From: Dryomyza anilis | Lineage: Eukaryota; Arthropoda; Insecta; Diptera; Dryomyzidae | NCBI GenBank assembly: GCA_951804985.1 | Contig: OX638131.1 | Location: 103,312,464-103,376,463 of the forward strand | Direction: 5' to 3' | Length of the DNA stretch: 64,000 nt | Shown here: in pieces, positions 1 through 10,893 of the stretch | How the letters are laid out: each line of letters opens with the position of its first letter | How positions within the stretch are numbered: the first letter of the stretch is position 1 | The notes under the pieces: generated by a model | What the model was told of the DNA's origin: nothing | What the model saw: only the letters and a program-made list of their open reading frames with translations | Database searches by the model: none | Program-made: the position numbers and the translations under genes

Positions 1-1500
1 ACTGGTTTCTGCATAGATTATTTTATGTGAATTTGGTTTGTGTACAAAATAAATAAACAACAATATGTTTGAAAAACTCTTCATTGTAAGTGTACCGATG
101 TTATATGGTTTTCTATAAAATTATGCTGCAAAATACTTTTTCAATTTAATAAAAAAATAATTCAATTTTATTATTATTTCATTTTCTTAAGTATATTTGT
201 ATAATTAATATATTTAATTTGAAATTAACGATTTTACGTAAATGATTTAGACCAAATATCCACTTAAAAACGTATGAAAATCGAAATCATTTGAAATAAG
301 TCTTCCCTAAGTATATTTTTATATTGTTTATGATTAATGTTTGCTTTTATTGTAAACATTTCCAAATAATCAAAAGAGTCAATAAACTTTTTTGCCCAAT
401 GTCTGCCTGCAACATTTGATTAAATATTAAATTTCAAAAATAATTAAAACAAACAAAGGCGTCTTCAACCCACAGCTACGTCAATGATAAAAGACGCCTG
501 AACCGAATCTAAGAGTCCAGACATTGATTTTTTTTTTCTTTACAATGCCATACAATATATGTAATGTAGCAGCAGATTTGTACTGGAAATTAGGTAAGGT
601 GAGGAAGTAGAGTAGGGGTCAAATATGATGCAGTCTCCAACTCAATGCGTAGTAGCGAAAGTTTTGTTGATACGTAGAGAAAACACACAAACAACGGAAA
701 TGCAAAGCATTTAATTGGATATTTATTTAATTTAAAATGATATTAAACTTATGTTGAGGGTAGAAAACACAAATTATTCATTAACAGTTGGTAAATAGTG
801 AAAAAAATCAATTTTTTGCAAACATCAAATTAAAAGAAGCTGCTCTTTATTAGCAGGGTCTTTTAATTTGATGCAACAATCTGAACAATGGGCGTTTAAT
901 GCAAAGTACTCACTTTTGTTGTTTTTTTGTAGCTGGCGCTGATAAAAAAAATATAAATGCGAATTGATTTTTAATCCCACAAAATTATTTTAACACAAGA
1001 TAAACGCGAACGTAGTAGAAAGTTGATGAATAATACGTGATTAATGCAAATTTTCACTTTTCTATAATTGTAGAATTTCCTAACTTAATTTTGCTGTATC
1101 ATTTTTTCACCTTTGGCAATTTGTTATTATAAATTTATTAAACAATTTGATATGTCGCGAAATTTTCCACACAATTTGAGAATTTTTCTGTATATTGCGA
1201 ACGAGATGACATTCTGAATGTTTTTTTTATGCGAGGACAGTTGAATTTCCACTGGGTCGCTGAACTGTCAAAAGCTTCAATTCGAAACAGGGTGCATAAG
1301 AAACTGCATTATTGTTTGAATAAGTTATTTTTAAGCGGTTTGAAAAACGGTCTCGAATGGTCTATCATTTTTTTTGCATAAAATGTTTACGCTACATTTA
1401 CGCTGCCTTTGTTATCGATGACATTTTAACTCAAATAATTATAAACAAAAATGAAATTTAGATTGGAAAAATATTTTTTCAATAATTAGTTAGGATTAGT
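1..1500. other. AT-rich flank, no gene recognised
   Basis: No conserved protein is visible on either strand. Around 900-1260 the minus strand has a good splice-donor match (GTGAGT at 913-908) after a CAA-rich stretch, and a near-consensus DRE (TATCGATG) lies at 1413-1420. The 5' noncoding exon of a gene running leftwards out of the window is possible but unproven. Confidence 0.4.
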
Positions 1501-1541
1501 TAGTGAGCAGTTTCGCAGCTGTTGAGGTCACTAAATGCAGC

Positions 1542-1671
1542 CATTGTATCTTCTGTGAGTCTCACTGTATCTCCTAGGGTTGCATTTATTAAAATTTTCA
1601 TATAAAAATAGTATTTTTTTTGAAAAAATACACCCCTAGGAGATACAGTGAGACTCACAGAAGATACAATG
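1542..1671. repeat. Perfect inverted repeat, 38-bp arms
   Basis: The left arm at 1542-1579 and the right arm at 1634-1671 are exact reverse complements over all 38 bases, separated by a 54-nt AT-rich loop. The arm contains its own short palindrome, GTGAGTCTCAC. Transcribed from either strand it would fold into a long perfect stem. It may be a small foldback element or a hairpin RNA source; no identity is assigned. Confidence 0.85.
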
Positions 1672-1682
1672 TAAATCGGGCA

Positions 1683-2075
1683 ATAGAATCTGAACCCGGA
1701 ACCTGAACCGCAATTTTGAAATATCGTGAACCCTGAACTGATATTTTAGTTCTGTCATGGACTGCAAAGAATCGGAATCGGAACCGTTATTAGAAAATGT
1801 GTGGAATCGGAACCGATATCATTATTTTTCTTCAAACCGGAATCGGAACAGCTATTAAAAAATCTTGGTATCGGAACCAATATTCCAAATTTAATTTTTG
1901 CAGTGAAATTCAAATAAAGTAGTGAAAATTAAGTGCAAAAAACATAACTCTAAATAAATTCTAAAATGACAATTAATTGTATTATTTTCAATATTTTTTT
2001 CTTGACATTTTCAACATTCTGTATGCCAACTATCTGTCTAGATGAACTAACATGTATATACTTCAACCATGGGTT
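1683..2075. repeat. Dispersed repeat remnants (GGAATCGGAACCG type and CATGGTTGAAG type)
   Basis: Positions 1683-1875 repeat the motif GGAATCGGAACCGATAT several times. The reverse complement of this stretch occurs at about 27744-27955 and 28734-28790. Positions 1881-2075 match, in reverse complement, the repeat at about 6349-6520, including the end motif GTATATACTTCAACCATG. Both are therefore members of dispersed families, probably non-autonomous DNA elements. No coding capacity is seen. Confidence 0.6.
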
Positions 2076-3054
2076 TTAGATCCTTTTCATAACAATATGA
2101 AAATTAACATAACCGTTTTAAATAAGGTAAAATTAAATAAATTACAGATTTTAAAATTTGTTTTGGCTTTTTTTAGCTTAAATTAAATTGAAATTTAAAT
2201 GTTTTTGAAATAAAAAAATTAATAAAATATAATCAAGATATTAATTAATATTTTTACTAAAATTTAAATAATTACTAAAAAATTAATCTTAACTAACACT
2301 TAAAATATGAACTAAAATTACAAAATTTTCAAAAAAATAACTCAAAAAATTAAAATTTTAAAAAGTTACCTAAAACCTGCGTTTAAGATATCTTAACGGT
2401 TGTCTAGAGGATAATTTCTGAAGATGCCTTTTATTGGTTGAATTAAACATAACTTTATAGATATCTTTTGGAGTGCTAAATATCAACAAAAAAGACGGAC
2501 ATTCGTAAATCTTTCAGATACCTCTTTGATCACTCTTACGACAACATTCGGATATCATCAACTTATAAAAGTTAGCATAAAGTTAGATTTTCGACATCGT
2601 TTTGTTGGTTGGGTAGAAACGATTGAAATTAGAAAAAAATAAATTAAATATTAATTTCAAAAAAACTCACTTCAAAAAAACTTACTTAACTTAATTTCAA
2701 AAAAACTTCTACTGGAAATAAAATATGAAATAAAACAATAAATTTAAAATAAAAAATTATATCTTTGAAATTAAAAAATGAAATAAAAATTTTTTCATTA
2801 ATTTACCAAATTAAATTTACTCAAATTATACTTTATAGTTCATATTTTCCTAAAAATGTTGTTAAAAAAATATTATTATTATTAAAATATATGTTTATAG
2901 AAAAATTATAAATTATTAAAACCAATTTATAAATATATAATTTGTGGATATTAAAAAAAAATCAATTTTTAATAAAACTTATTTTTTAAAATTTAAATTT
3001 AATAATAATAGTTTTAATCCACCCTATGTAAGCATATTAAATCACTGTGAATAA
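2076..3054. other. AT-rich intergenic DNA
   Basis: Very AT-rich sequence with long A and T runs. I see no gene, RNA or structured repeat here. Confidence 0.6.
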
Positions 3055-3062
3055 TATCGATA
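3055..3062. promoter_or_regulatory. DRE element (TATCGATA), Pfdn1 promoter
   Basis: This is a perfect match to the palindromic DREF-binding site known from Drosophila housekeeping promoters, 195 bp before the Pfdn1 start codon. No TATA box is obvious downstream, which suits a DRE-type core promoter. The transcription start is probably between about 3100 and 3200; the exact site cannot be read from sequence. Confidence 0.6.
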
Positions 3063-3256
3063 AAGAAGAAGAATTATACAAAAAAAAATATTCACACGCC
3101 GTTTTGCTGTCACAACTGTCAAAAAAAATATCTGTAGAATTTTTTTTTGCACCAAACGAATTAAAACTTTGCAGGTGTTGAATTTTTCTGCAAAATAACT
3201 TATTTAACTCAGTTAAATAAATAAATTAAAGCAATAACAACAAACTACATACAAAA

Positions 3257-3814
3257 ATGGCACAAATGGATATGGAATTAAAAAAGGTGCGTAAACGAAT
3301 CGCATCAAAATTTGCAAAGCAAATGTGAGTCAGCGACAAAAATTGAATATTTCTAAAATTTCTTATAGGCATTCACCGAAATGCAAGTGAATAAAATCGA
3401 AACTACCAAAAAACTGAATATGATCGATATGAAATGCGACATGGTGAAGACTGGCAAGCATAAGTATCAGCTGACCGAGAAGGGTACCAGCGATCTTACA
3501 GACGACACCAGGTATTTAAAGTTTCTGATTATTAATTTTAAAACATTAAGCAATTTTCTAATCATCAATATTTCAAAAATTGCTGACAAACCCCGCCGTT
3601 TTACAGAGTCTACCTCTCCGTTGGACGCATGTTCGTCCTGACCGATGTTCAGAATATGCGCTCCGATCTGCAGGCTAAGCAGGATAAATGCGACAAGGCC
3701 ATCGAACTGCTGAGCAAAAAGAAAGAGTTTCTCGTCAAGTCACTGAAAGACCAGGAGGATGGTTTGCGAGAGCTGGTGCAGCAGCGCAAAGATGCAGATG
3801 CGATCGCGAAGTAA
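3257..3814 (+). CDS. Pfdn1: Prefoldin subunit 1 (3 exons)
   Basis: The coding exons are 3257-3286, 3369-3511 and 3607-3814, giving 126 residues. All introns have GT..AG ends and the joins keep frame. Prefoldin is a cytosolic hexameric chaperone that passes unfolded actin and tubulin to the TRiC/CCT chaperonin; subunit 1 is a beta-type subunit. The product shows the beta-prefoldin plan: an N-terminal helix (about 5-45), a beta hairpin (about 57-72, containing VYLSVGRMFVL) and a C-terminal coiled coil (about 75-120) rich in K, E and Q. The length is close to the roughly 122 residues of the human protein. The start chosen is the first ATG after an AAAA context; a later ATG in exon 2 would cut the first helix. 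The gene is convergent with Eef1akmt1, whose stop is about 200 bp away. A perfect DRE lies upstream. Identification is by motif and overall pattern, without a database search. Confidence 0.93.
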
Positions 3815-3863
3815 ACACACAACGAACCACAAAATTCATTAAAATTTCAAAAAACAAACAAGA

Positions 3864-3869
3864 AATAAA
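3864..3869 (+). terminator. Pfdn1 poly(A) signal
   Basis: An AATAAA hexamer lies 50 bp after the Pfdn1 stop codon. It sits in the short space between the two convergent genes, so the 3' UTR would be only about 70 nt. Confidence 0.6.
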
Positions 3870-4009
3870 TTATTAAGTTGAATGCATTTAAAATATAGCT
3901 GGAAAAATATCATTGCAACTCATTTTAAATGGTAAGAAGATTATTTAATTACTGCAATAAAAGCCGATCAATAGCGTAGAAAATATATTTTTTTATTTAT
4001 TTAAAATTA

Positions 4010-4015
4010 TTTATT
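4010..4015 (-). terminator. Eef1akmt1 poly(A) signal
   Basis: On the minus strand AATAAA follows the TGA stop by one base. Further AATAAA hexamers lie at 3996-4001 and 3992-3997. Any of these would give a very short 3' UTR, ending close to the Pfdn1 3' end. Confidence 0.5.
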
Positions 4016-4016
4016 G

Positions 4017-4796
4017 TCACGCAATAAAATCGTCTAAATTAAAATTAGCATAAGATACAAATGCATTGCCTAGATTACGTTCATGCTGCGGCTCAAAATT
4101 GCATTTTTTCAATTGCAAACTAGCAGACACCCAAGGTTCCACCACAGCGCCGGAGCAAAATACAATTTTTGCCTGCGGTTTTTGTAGTTTGCGTATAATT
4201 TTGGCTATTTTTGTAATGCATTCCTCGGCGAGAAAAGGTGGGTCTGCAATGATGACATCATAGCTGGCAGCATGTTGCTGCAAATAATGATCGACATCGG
4301 CTTCATTGAAATCGTAGAAAACAAAGTCATCACCGTAGGCGGCAAAACGTCGATCGTATTCGAATATATTCACTGTAAAAAGAGTTTTTGAAGTGAGTAT
4401 AAGTATTCCCGACTAAATGTCAACCACACCATTATCATAGAGCTCTTTCACGTTGTTGTAAAGCGATGGACAGGATAGTAGCGCTATTTTGTAATCCGCC
4501 GGTTGTGCCGCACTCAGTCGCTTGACCACCTGTGCTAGTGTCTGCTTCGTCGACTCACTGTACCAGAATTGACTCAGTTGCTGGAGCAATTTTAAAGTAT
4601 GTTAATCGATATTGTTTTTAAAAGAGACCACACGTTCACTCACCCAGTCTTCTTCGAATTTTGTCTCTTTGCCAGTTTTCGTTTGTATTTTTTCTTCTTC
4701 CTCGCGCTCCCGTTCTGCCTTTTCGCGCAGGAACTCATTGAGGATTTGTAGCGTATCTGCAGGCAGTGCCAGTTCATCAGTTTCTAATGCATCCAT
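4017..4796 (-). CDS. Eef1akmt1: eEF1A lysine methyltransferase 1 (3 exons)
   Basis: The coding exons on the minus strand are 4796-4644, 4580-4430 and 4372-4017, giving 219 residues. The family (also called N6AMT2, Efm5 in yeast) is a seven-beta-strand, SAM-dependent methyltransferase that methylates a lysine of translation factor eEF1A in the cytosol. The diagnostic motif DPPF is at residues 145-148 after a hydrophobic strand (YDVIIA), and the family block QFWYS is at 55-59. IFEYDRRFAAYG (104-115) also fits the family. An acidic, Glu/Lys-rich N-terminal helix spans about 17-50. The length is near the human 214. Exons 1 and 2 meet after ...EEDW, with intron donor GTGAGT. The second intron has the weak donor GTGTGG, but only this donor keeps phase with the acceptor before the third exon. 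The motif was once read as an N6-adenine DNA methyltransferase; the protein-lysine role is established for human and yeast relatives. Confidence 0.93.
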
Positions 4797-4845
4797 GTTT
4801 CGTGGGGGATTTATTTATATTTTTTTTTTGGAAATAAGAAGGTAA

Positions 4846-6030
4846 CCTCAAAATGGTAAAGTGCTCCAATTTTTATTTAATACTATTGTGAATATTGTTG
4901 ACGGGGTGTTTTTATAGTTGCCAACTTTACATTTAAAATTAAATTATCAAATTAAAAGTCAGTTTAACAAAAAGTAATACTTTAAAAAAGATTGTAATTG
5001 TTTTTTTGTATTTAATTTATTTTTATTAATAATTTCTTGTTTATAATGTAGAAAATAAATATAGCACAATATGACAGTGAATTCAAGCGATTTTATGTTC
5101 CAAAAAGATTTATATTTTCGCTTTTAGGGCTTTTTGTATTCAATAAAATAGCTATTTTTATTTTAATTGAACATTCCGATTCGCATACTGTGCACAGACA
5201 AAATTCTAACATTACGGGAGTAAAAAATACCACAAGAATGCTTTTTTTATAGCTGTGGCAACCATGCCACGATGACATAAATAATTGGCAAAAAGAAACG
5301 TAAATTTCTACAACAGTGTTGCATTAAAAAAATAAAAATGTATTTTTGAAAAATTTTATTTAAAAAAAATGCATATTTATAACTATAAAAGTACTATGAT
5401 CACAAAAAATAAAAATAGAAACGTTTTAATACTGTAAATGGGGAAAAGTACCAACATATTTTTAAATACATTTAACCCCGTTTAAATACTAACATTTTTG
5501 AACTACTTAAGGTGGTGTGTATTTAAAAAAAAGTGCAAGAGTGTTAAAGATGACATATTTTTGTTAAAAATAATTTGAAATAATTATTTAAATTTCATGT
5601 TATGGCTTTATAAGTTACTTCAGATTCAACAATTTGATTATTTGAGTTTGTGTTGCTACATTTAAATTTTTTTTTAAGACGTAAATTTCACAGTAAATAT
5701 AGAAAGTTATGTACGTAAGCGGAAGAATGGATTTTACTGAATTTAAAAAAAAAACGCTTAAGCGAAAATAAAATCAACCATATTATTAAAAAAAAAGTGA
5801 ATTACTTTTAAGCAAGCTTGGATTTTCTGAGCAATCTTATATTTTATTTTAAAATATTTAAAGTAATTGGTCAGTCCAACTTTTTTTTATTAATAGCTAT
5901 CAATTTCAAATGTTATATTTTCCAACATAAACAAATGATCTTCTGTATAAAATTGTAGCAAATGCGGAACAGTTTCATAATTCGAAGCATTTGCTTAAAT
6001 TTTGAAGCAAAGTCGATTTTTATTAATTCG
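4846..6030. other. AT-rich intergenic DNA
   Basis: Low-complexity AT-rich sequence upstream of Eef1akmt1. Its promoter should lie between about 4800 and 5000, but no DRE, TATA box or other clear element was found there. Confidence 0.5.
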
Positions 6031-6033
6031 ACT

Positions 6034-6880
6034 CATGGTTGAAGTATCTACAGGTTAGTTCATCTAGACAGTTTGTTGGCACACCGAGTGCTGAGAATGT
6101 CACGAAAAAAAATTTAAAATACAAAATTGTAATTTCTTTTTAAACATTATTTTAAGGTTAAGAAAACAGTGTATTTTGCATTTGAATTTAGCGGATTTAT
6201 TAACATTTTACTGCATTAATTCATTTCAGCACTTTTTGTGGTTTCTTCTACAGCCACAGATTATTCAAAAATTAACAATTTAGTTTTATTTATTTTAAAA
6301 TTTTGAATTATATTTTTTTTATGTATTTTGGAAACAATGCCTTGATGCATGGTTGAAGTATATACAGGTTAGTTCATTTAGACAGAAAGTTGGCATACAG
6401 AATGTTGAGAATGTCAAGAAAAAAATATTGAAAATAAACAATTAATTGTCATTTTAAAGGTTATGTTTTTTTCATTTAATTTTCACTATTTCACTGCACA
6501 AATTAACTATTTTACATTCTAAATACACGATGGTTCATTTTGAAGTCCTGGAGATCTTAAAACTGTATTGAATGTTGTGTTTTGTTGATGTTAAAATTTT
6601 GAGTTTTTGTTAATTTTGTGAAATTGTAAACAAAGCATTGATGTTCGGTTTTAAATTTTTCGTAAACAAATGTTGAAACTTTCAAACAGTTTTCAAAAAA
6701 AAAGTAAATGGGCGTGAATTTTAAAGATGACTTAACCAGTATATATTTAATTCAACTATGCTTTGTTGTTTTGTTTTTAAATTATCGTAAACAAATGTTG
6801 AGTCTTTCAAACAGTTTTCAAAAAAAAGTAAATGGCGACTGAATTTAGAAAGATGACAACCTGTATATACTTCAACCATG
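6034..6880. mobile_element. Non-autonomous element with CATGGTTGAAG ends
   Basis: The left end begins CATGGTTGAAGTATCTACAG and the right end is the reverse complement with one or two changes (CTTCAACCATG at 6870-6880). A second copy of the end sequence lies inside at about 6349, and the same end occurs at about 2070. Inside, a segment of about 145 bp holding CAAACAGTTTTCAAAAAAAA is repeated in tandem (6640-6860). No transposase is seen. No clear target duplication is visible. Confidence 0.55.
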
Positions 6881-6888
6881 ATTCCACC

Positions 6889-7690
6889 TATTAATTATTT
6901 CGTACAAAAAAAAAATGACAAAAAAAATACTAGAAAATAGTACGAAATTTTGTGAATGTCTGCAACACTGTTCTCCATCGTCGTCATCAGTGTTCACATT
7001 TTGCTCCGATCGGAGCAGATCTGCTACTTTTGAATTTAAATTGACATATTCTAGTACCTACTACAGTAGCATATTTTCTGGTACATTTCCAAAAATACTT
7101 TTCAGAATTTTGTATTTATCAGCTTATATTGTATTTATCAGCGTATATTTTTAGAGCGGCATCGAAAAACAATGAATATCCTCACTTACATCATATCTTC
7201 GAGTTTTTTAATGTCTACTTCTTTGTTGCAGTCCAAAGTTAGAATTCAAAATAATGAAGGAGAAATTACATATTTCATTTTGAATATATTTTTTAAGTGC
7301 AACATACTCCATTTAGATCCCGAATAAGTATTTTGCTCCATTTTTAAAATTACTTAAAAATTTACTCTACATTTGGGTAAAAAACAAATTCTGCTACATT
7401 TTGCTCATTTCTAGTACCTTTTTTTAATCATGAGTTGCTACTTGTGCTACACTGTGGTAAAGTGTGAACCCTGGTCGTCATTGCAATAGTGTGTGTGTGT
7501 GTTGGAATTTTATATTTTATTTCAACCTTTCATTCAACGCGAACGGAGCAAGATTAAAAATTGTAATTTTTAAATAAATTAAATATTCTAATAAAATAGA
7601 TAAATAGGTAAGTAAAAACAAATTGAAAAAAAACAAAATTAAATTTTATAAAATGCAAGTGAAATATGAAAGAAAATTATGGAAACAAGT
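6889..7690. other. No gene recognised
   Basis: AT-rich sequence with short direct repeats of the type TTTTGCT..ACTTTT and a short GT run near 7490. Nothing coding is supported. Confidence 0.4.
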
Positions 7691-7692
7691 GC

Positions 7693-7856
7693 TTAAAATT
7701 GGAGCTCCCCCGTCTCTGGCGAATGTATGACAGCTACATCGTCGCTAGCTGCCGACGACAAATGGGGCTCCGCCGGGTAATCAACATAGTATTTTGATAG
7801 GAACACAGGTGGTGCGGGCAGGCAGTGAATAACTATAATATATGCTTGAATAAAAA
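7693..7856 (-). CDS. Candidate terminal coding exon, unidentified
   Basis: This minus-strand open segment is much less AT-rich than its surroundings and has varied, codon-like composition, unlike the low-complexity shadow frames around it. It ends at TAA (7693-7695) with the C-terminal sequence HSPETGELQF. No ATG opens it; the frame can be entered from a splice acceptor, ATTATACAG, just before 7856, or from a second AG (TTATAG) about 36 bases further into the exon. The encoded segment contains HCLPAPPVFLSKYYVDYP and would be about 54 residues at most. I do not recognise the protein and see no convincing upstream exon on the minus strand. It may be a real last exon of a gene lying at higher coordinates, a short secreted peptide, or chance. 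Confidence 0.3.
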
Positions 7857-7875
7857 GTGAAATCTGTATAATCAA

Positions 7876-8565
7876 AAGAAAGGTTCAGCGAACTCGAAAA
7901 TATGACAAAAATGTAAAAATATAAATGCAGGGCTTATTTTCATTGTAATCGCTTGCAATCACTAATCGTCCGGAAGTTTCCCGCATTTTCCTCATGTACA
8001 TACATTATTTTTAATTAAATTTAATTGTTTAATATAAAAACCATAATTGAATGTTACTTTTTTCTACTGATTTTAGTTATTGACTTTGTTGTAGTTAGTG
8101 TCAACTTGTGTCGTGGTTTTTTTTCAACCCTCTCGTGCGGCCGTCAGTAACACGTTATTCTAGCAAAAATATATTTTTTTATTGCTATTATCATTTTCTA
8201 ACTAATCTATAATTAAATGATATTATTTGCCATGTTTTTGTAGATTTCCTTTTTGTCATGTTCAGATTTTTACACGTACCTCCAGATCATTTTCAACTAC
8301 GTGTCCCCATTAGTCATTCTTCTCTGCATTCTAACATTTCTAGACTTTTTGTTGACTTGTCTAATTTGTTTCTTATTTAGGTTAAATATTTAATAATATT
8401 TAGAGTTTACACCAAGTGTTTTTATTATTGAAAATTAACATATTAAAATGACTCTGTTATACATTTTAAATAAGTATGTTAAATTACACAGTGCAACAAA
8501 ATTACAAAAAAAAAAAATCGACTTAATAAAAACAATTTTAAATATTCAGCTCAATTCTAAATACT
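7876..8565. other. No gene recognised
   Basis: AT-rich, with a short GC-richer patch around 8100-8165. No exon or repeat family could be assigned. Confidence 0.4.
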
Positions 8566-8883
8566 TACGCCCCGATCATGTATTTCCCGGTGACAACGAT
8601 ATCGGCTACAATTCGTTTCAATATCGGTTGAATATCGTGTGACTACACTTTTTGATTCATGTATCAAACGAAAAGTTGAGTACGCTCGTTTTGAGAGTAA
8701 AAAGTAAAAAAAAAAAAATGTTTTTGAAAAATAGTTGGCTAAACAAAAATTTTGAACAAACGTTCGATTCAAAGAGCGAAACGAACGTAACGTTTGAAAT
8801 ACGTTATACAAATTTTAGACGAAGGTGACTGGAAACGAATCGTAGTCAAACGACAATAAAAAGATACATGATTTGGGGGTTAA
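8566..8883. mobile_element. MITE-like inverted-repeat element
   Basis: The left end (CCCCGATCATGTAT..., then CTACAATTCGTTTC) is matched imperfectly by the reverse complement of the right end (GAAACGAATCGTAG ... ATACATGATTTGGGGG). The interior is rich in CGAAACGAA and GTTCGTT motifs. No protein is encoded. No target duplication could be fixed. Confidence 0.5.
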
Positions 8884-10429
8884 TATTTTTTTTGACTAAA
8901 GATTGGTGATATTAAAGCATTTTCGTCATGTCATTTTTTTTTTAGCACAGTTTTAAAAGTAGTTACATTAAAAAAATATAAAGTTTATAAACGTTTTTTT
9001 GATGTACTCTTTTAGAATAGAAAAAAGTAAGCATTAAACGAAAAAAAATTGACTTTAAAATAGTATTAGCTTTTTAAACGAATAAATATTTGAGAATTGG
9101 TCAAAAAAGTTGATATTATTATTATTTAAGATTTACTTTATTTCTTTTATTTAGGCTATTTTATTTTGAAGCTGACTTTAAATTCTTTATGGCTATACTC
9201 GCCTATATATTTTTTGAAGTATTTAACATGCACATATATACATTAAATATTTCTTTATGCAGTCGAACAAGTGTTAATATTCTCAAATTACAATTTGCAT
9301 TTAAACAATTCATATTGTTGCCCAGCAATATGTGTAAATAAGAAATGTATTTCCCTTTAACACTAGCTACATTTTTTGCCTGTATAAAGTCTGTCAGTTT
9401 TCACATATTAATTCAGTTCTAATCAATGACCTACTAATAAAGCCATAGTATGGAAAGTGTTTGTTCTTCGTGCAGGCCACGAACACCACGACCTAATTAT
9501 TAAATAAAAAAAAAATCAATTAAATGCTTATTGTAAATTCATTTTGTTTAGTAAATATAGGAAATCAATCAATAAATGTTCAGTGTTGATTTTTCAATAT
9601 GAAATTAATTAAATTAATAAAATAAAAGATATCTAATTAAATAAATAATTCATAAATGTATTTAAAAAATAAATGAATTAATTAAATGCAGAAAGAAGTA
9701 ATTCAATAAATTTATAATGTCTACTGTTAGTATATTTGTGTATGTATGTATATTCCGAATAGACGTCAAAACTGGTGAACCGAATTGAATAACAATTTGA
9801 CACAATATAGTCGTTGTAGCAGAGAGTATAGATTTTTAATAGAGATTCCTTCCGAGTTTGCTGTCGTTGCTGCCGAAAACATTGGTTATGTGGAAGTGGA
9901 ATTTTACAGATTGAAGTTAACAGAGGAAAACAGTGCACAAAACTGGATCTGTCCGCGGATAATTTGCAACCAAACTTACCAAGATATATTGCAATCCAAC
10001 TCCTTATAAATTTCAATTATTTTTCTGGACAAAAATGTGACAGAAAACATCAGAATATTGATTTGAAAATGTGTCTGTTGAAAACATTTTTGTTTCAATT
10101 TCCACATAACCAATGTTTGAATTTATTTGACAAAAGTGGCAGCGAAACCACCTGTACGGAAACTCTATATCAAATATATACTCTTTGATTGTAGAACGAA
10201 AAGTCACCAAATACATTTTCAAAATGCTAAATACTTATTTACAAAAATCTTTATAAATCTGATAATTTTTAATAGATCATTTCAATTTTTTTGACCACAT
10301 GATAAGAAAATGTATATTTATTAATTGATTTTTCAACTTTAAAAATGCATCATTTACTTTTTATAATATTAATAAACAAACTCGAAAATTAAGTTTTTCA
10401 TAAAAATGTATTTAGTGACTTTTCGTTCT
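8884..10429. other. No gene recognised
   Basis: AT-rich sequence. Two short stretches (9890-9930 and 10040-10200) share the motif CAACCAATGT/ACATTGGTTATGTGGAA in opposite orientations, so an old inverted-repeat element is likely. None of the small open frames looks coding. Confidence 0.4.
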
Positions 10430-10893
10430 ACAACGCCGATATGTATGTTTGATCCGGGGAGAGTATAGGCTAAATCTCGGTGAGATTGGTGTACTGGGCG
10501 TGGTACCTCCCATATAACCCAAAAATTAAAAACAAGTTTATCAGCAATTGGAATAACAAATTCAATGATATTCTGGTCAGCGTTATACTTAACCATTTTA
10601 AACGATTTCGCCGAATATGGGCGGGATTGGACTGGGCGTGACACCCCCCATAGAAGTTACATTTTCAAGATAGTGTATGTCAACAGTTTTATGGTTATAT
10701 CAATATATTTCACACCAGGGTATCAACCATCCCAAATTCTTTAAACTCACCACACCTAAACTCACCACACCGAAACTCACCACACTAAAACTCACCTGAC
10801 TAAAACTCACCACACTAAAACTTCTACTGGGAAAAACTCTACGGGAAAGCGTTCTACGGGGAAGAATTCTACTGCGAAATATTCTACGGGGAA
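10430..10893. repeat. Dispersed repeat plus short tandem repeats
   Basis: Two degenerate copies of a module containing GGGCGTGGTACCTCCCATA lie at about 10490 and 10630; related sequence occurs near 20055 and 63050-63480. From 10741 a tandem run of AAACTCACCACAC units is followed by a run of TTCTACGGGGAAG units. A similar AAACTCACCACAC run occurs near 20170-20240. Confidence 0.6.

Noticed and set aside
4066..4263. Plus-strand frame opposite Eef1akmt1 exon 3
   Set aside because: It is the antisense shadow of a well-supported conserved exon.
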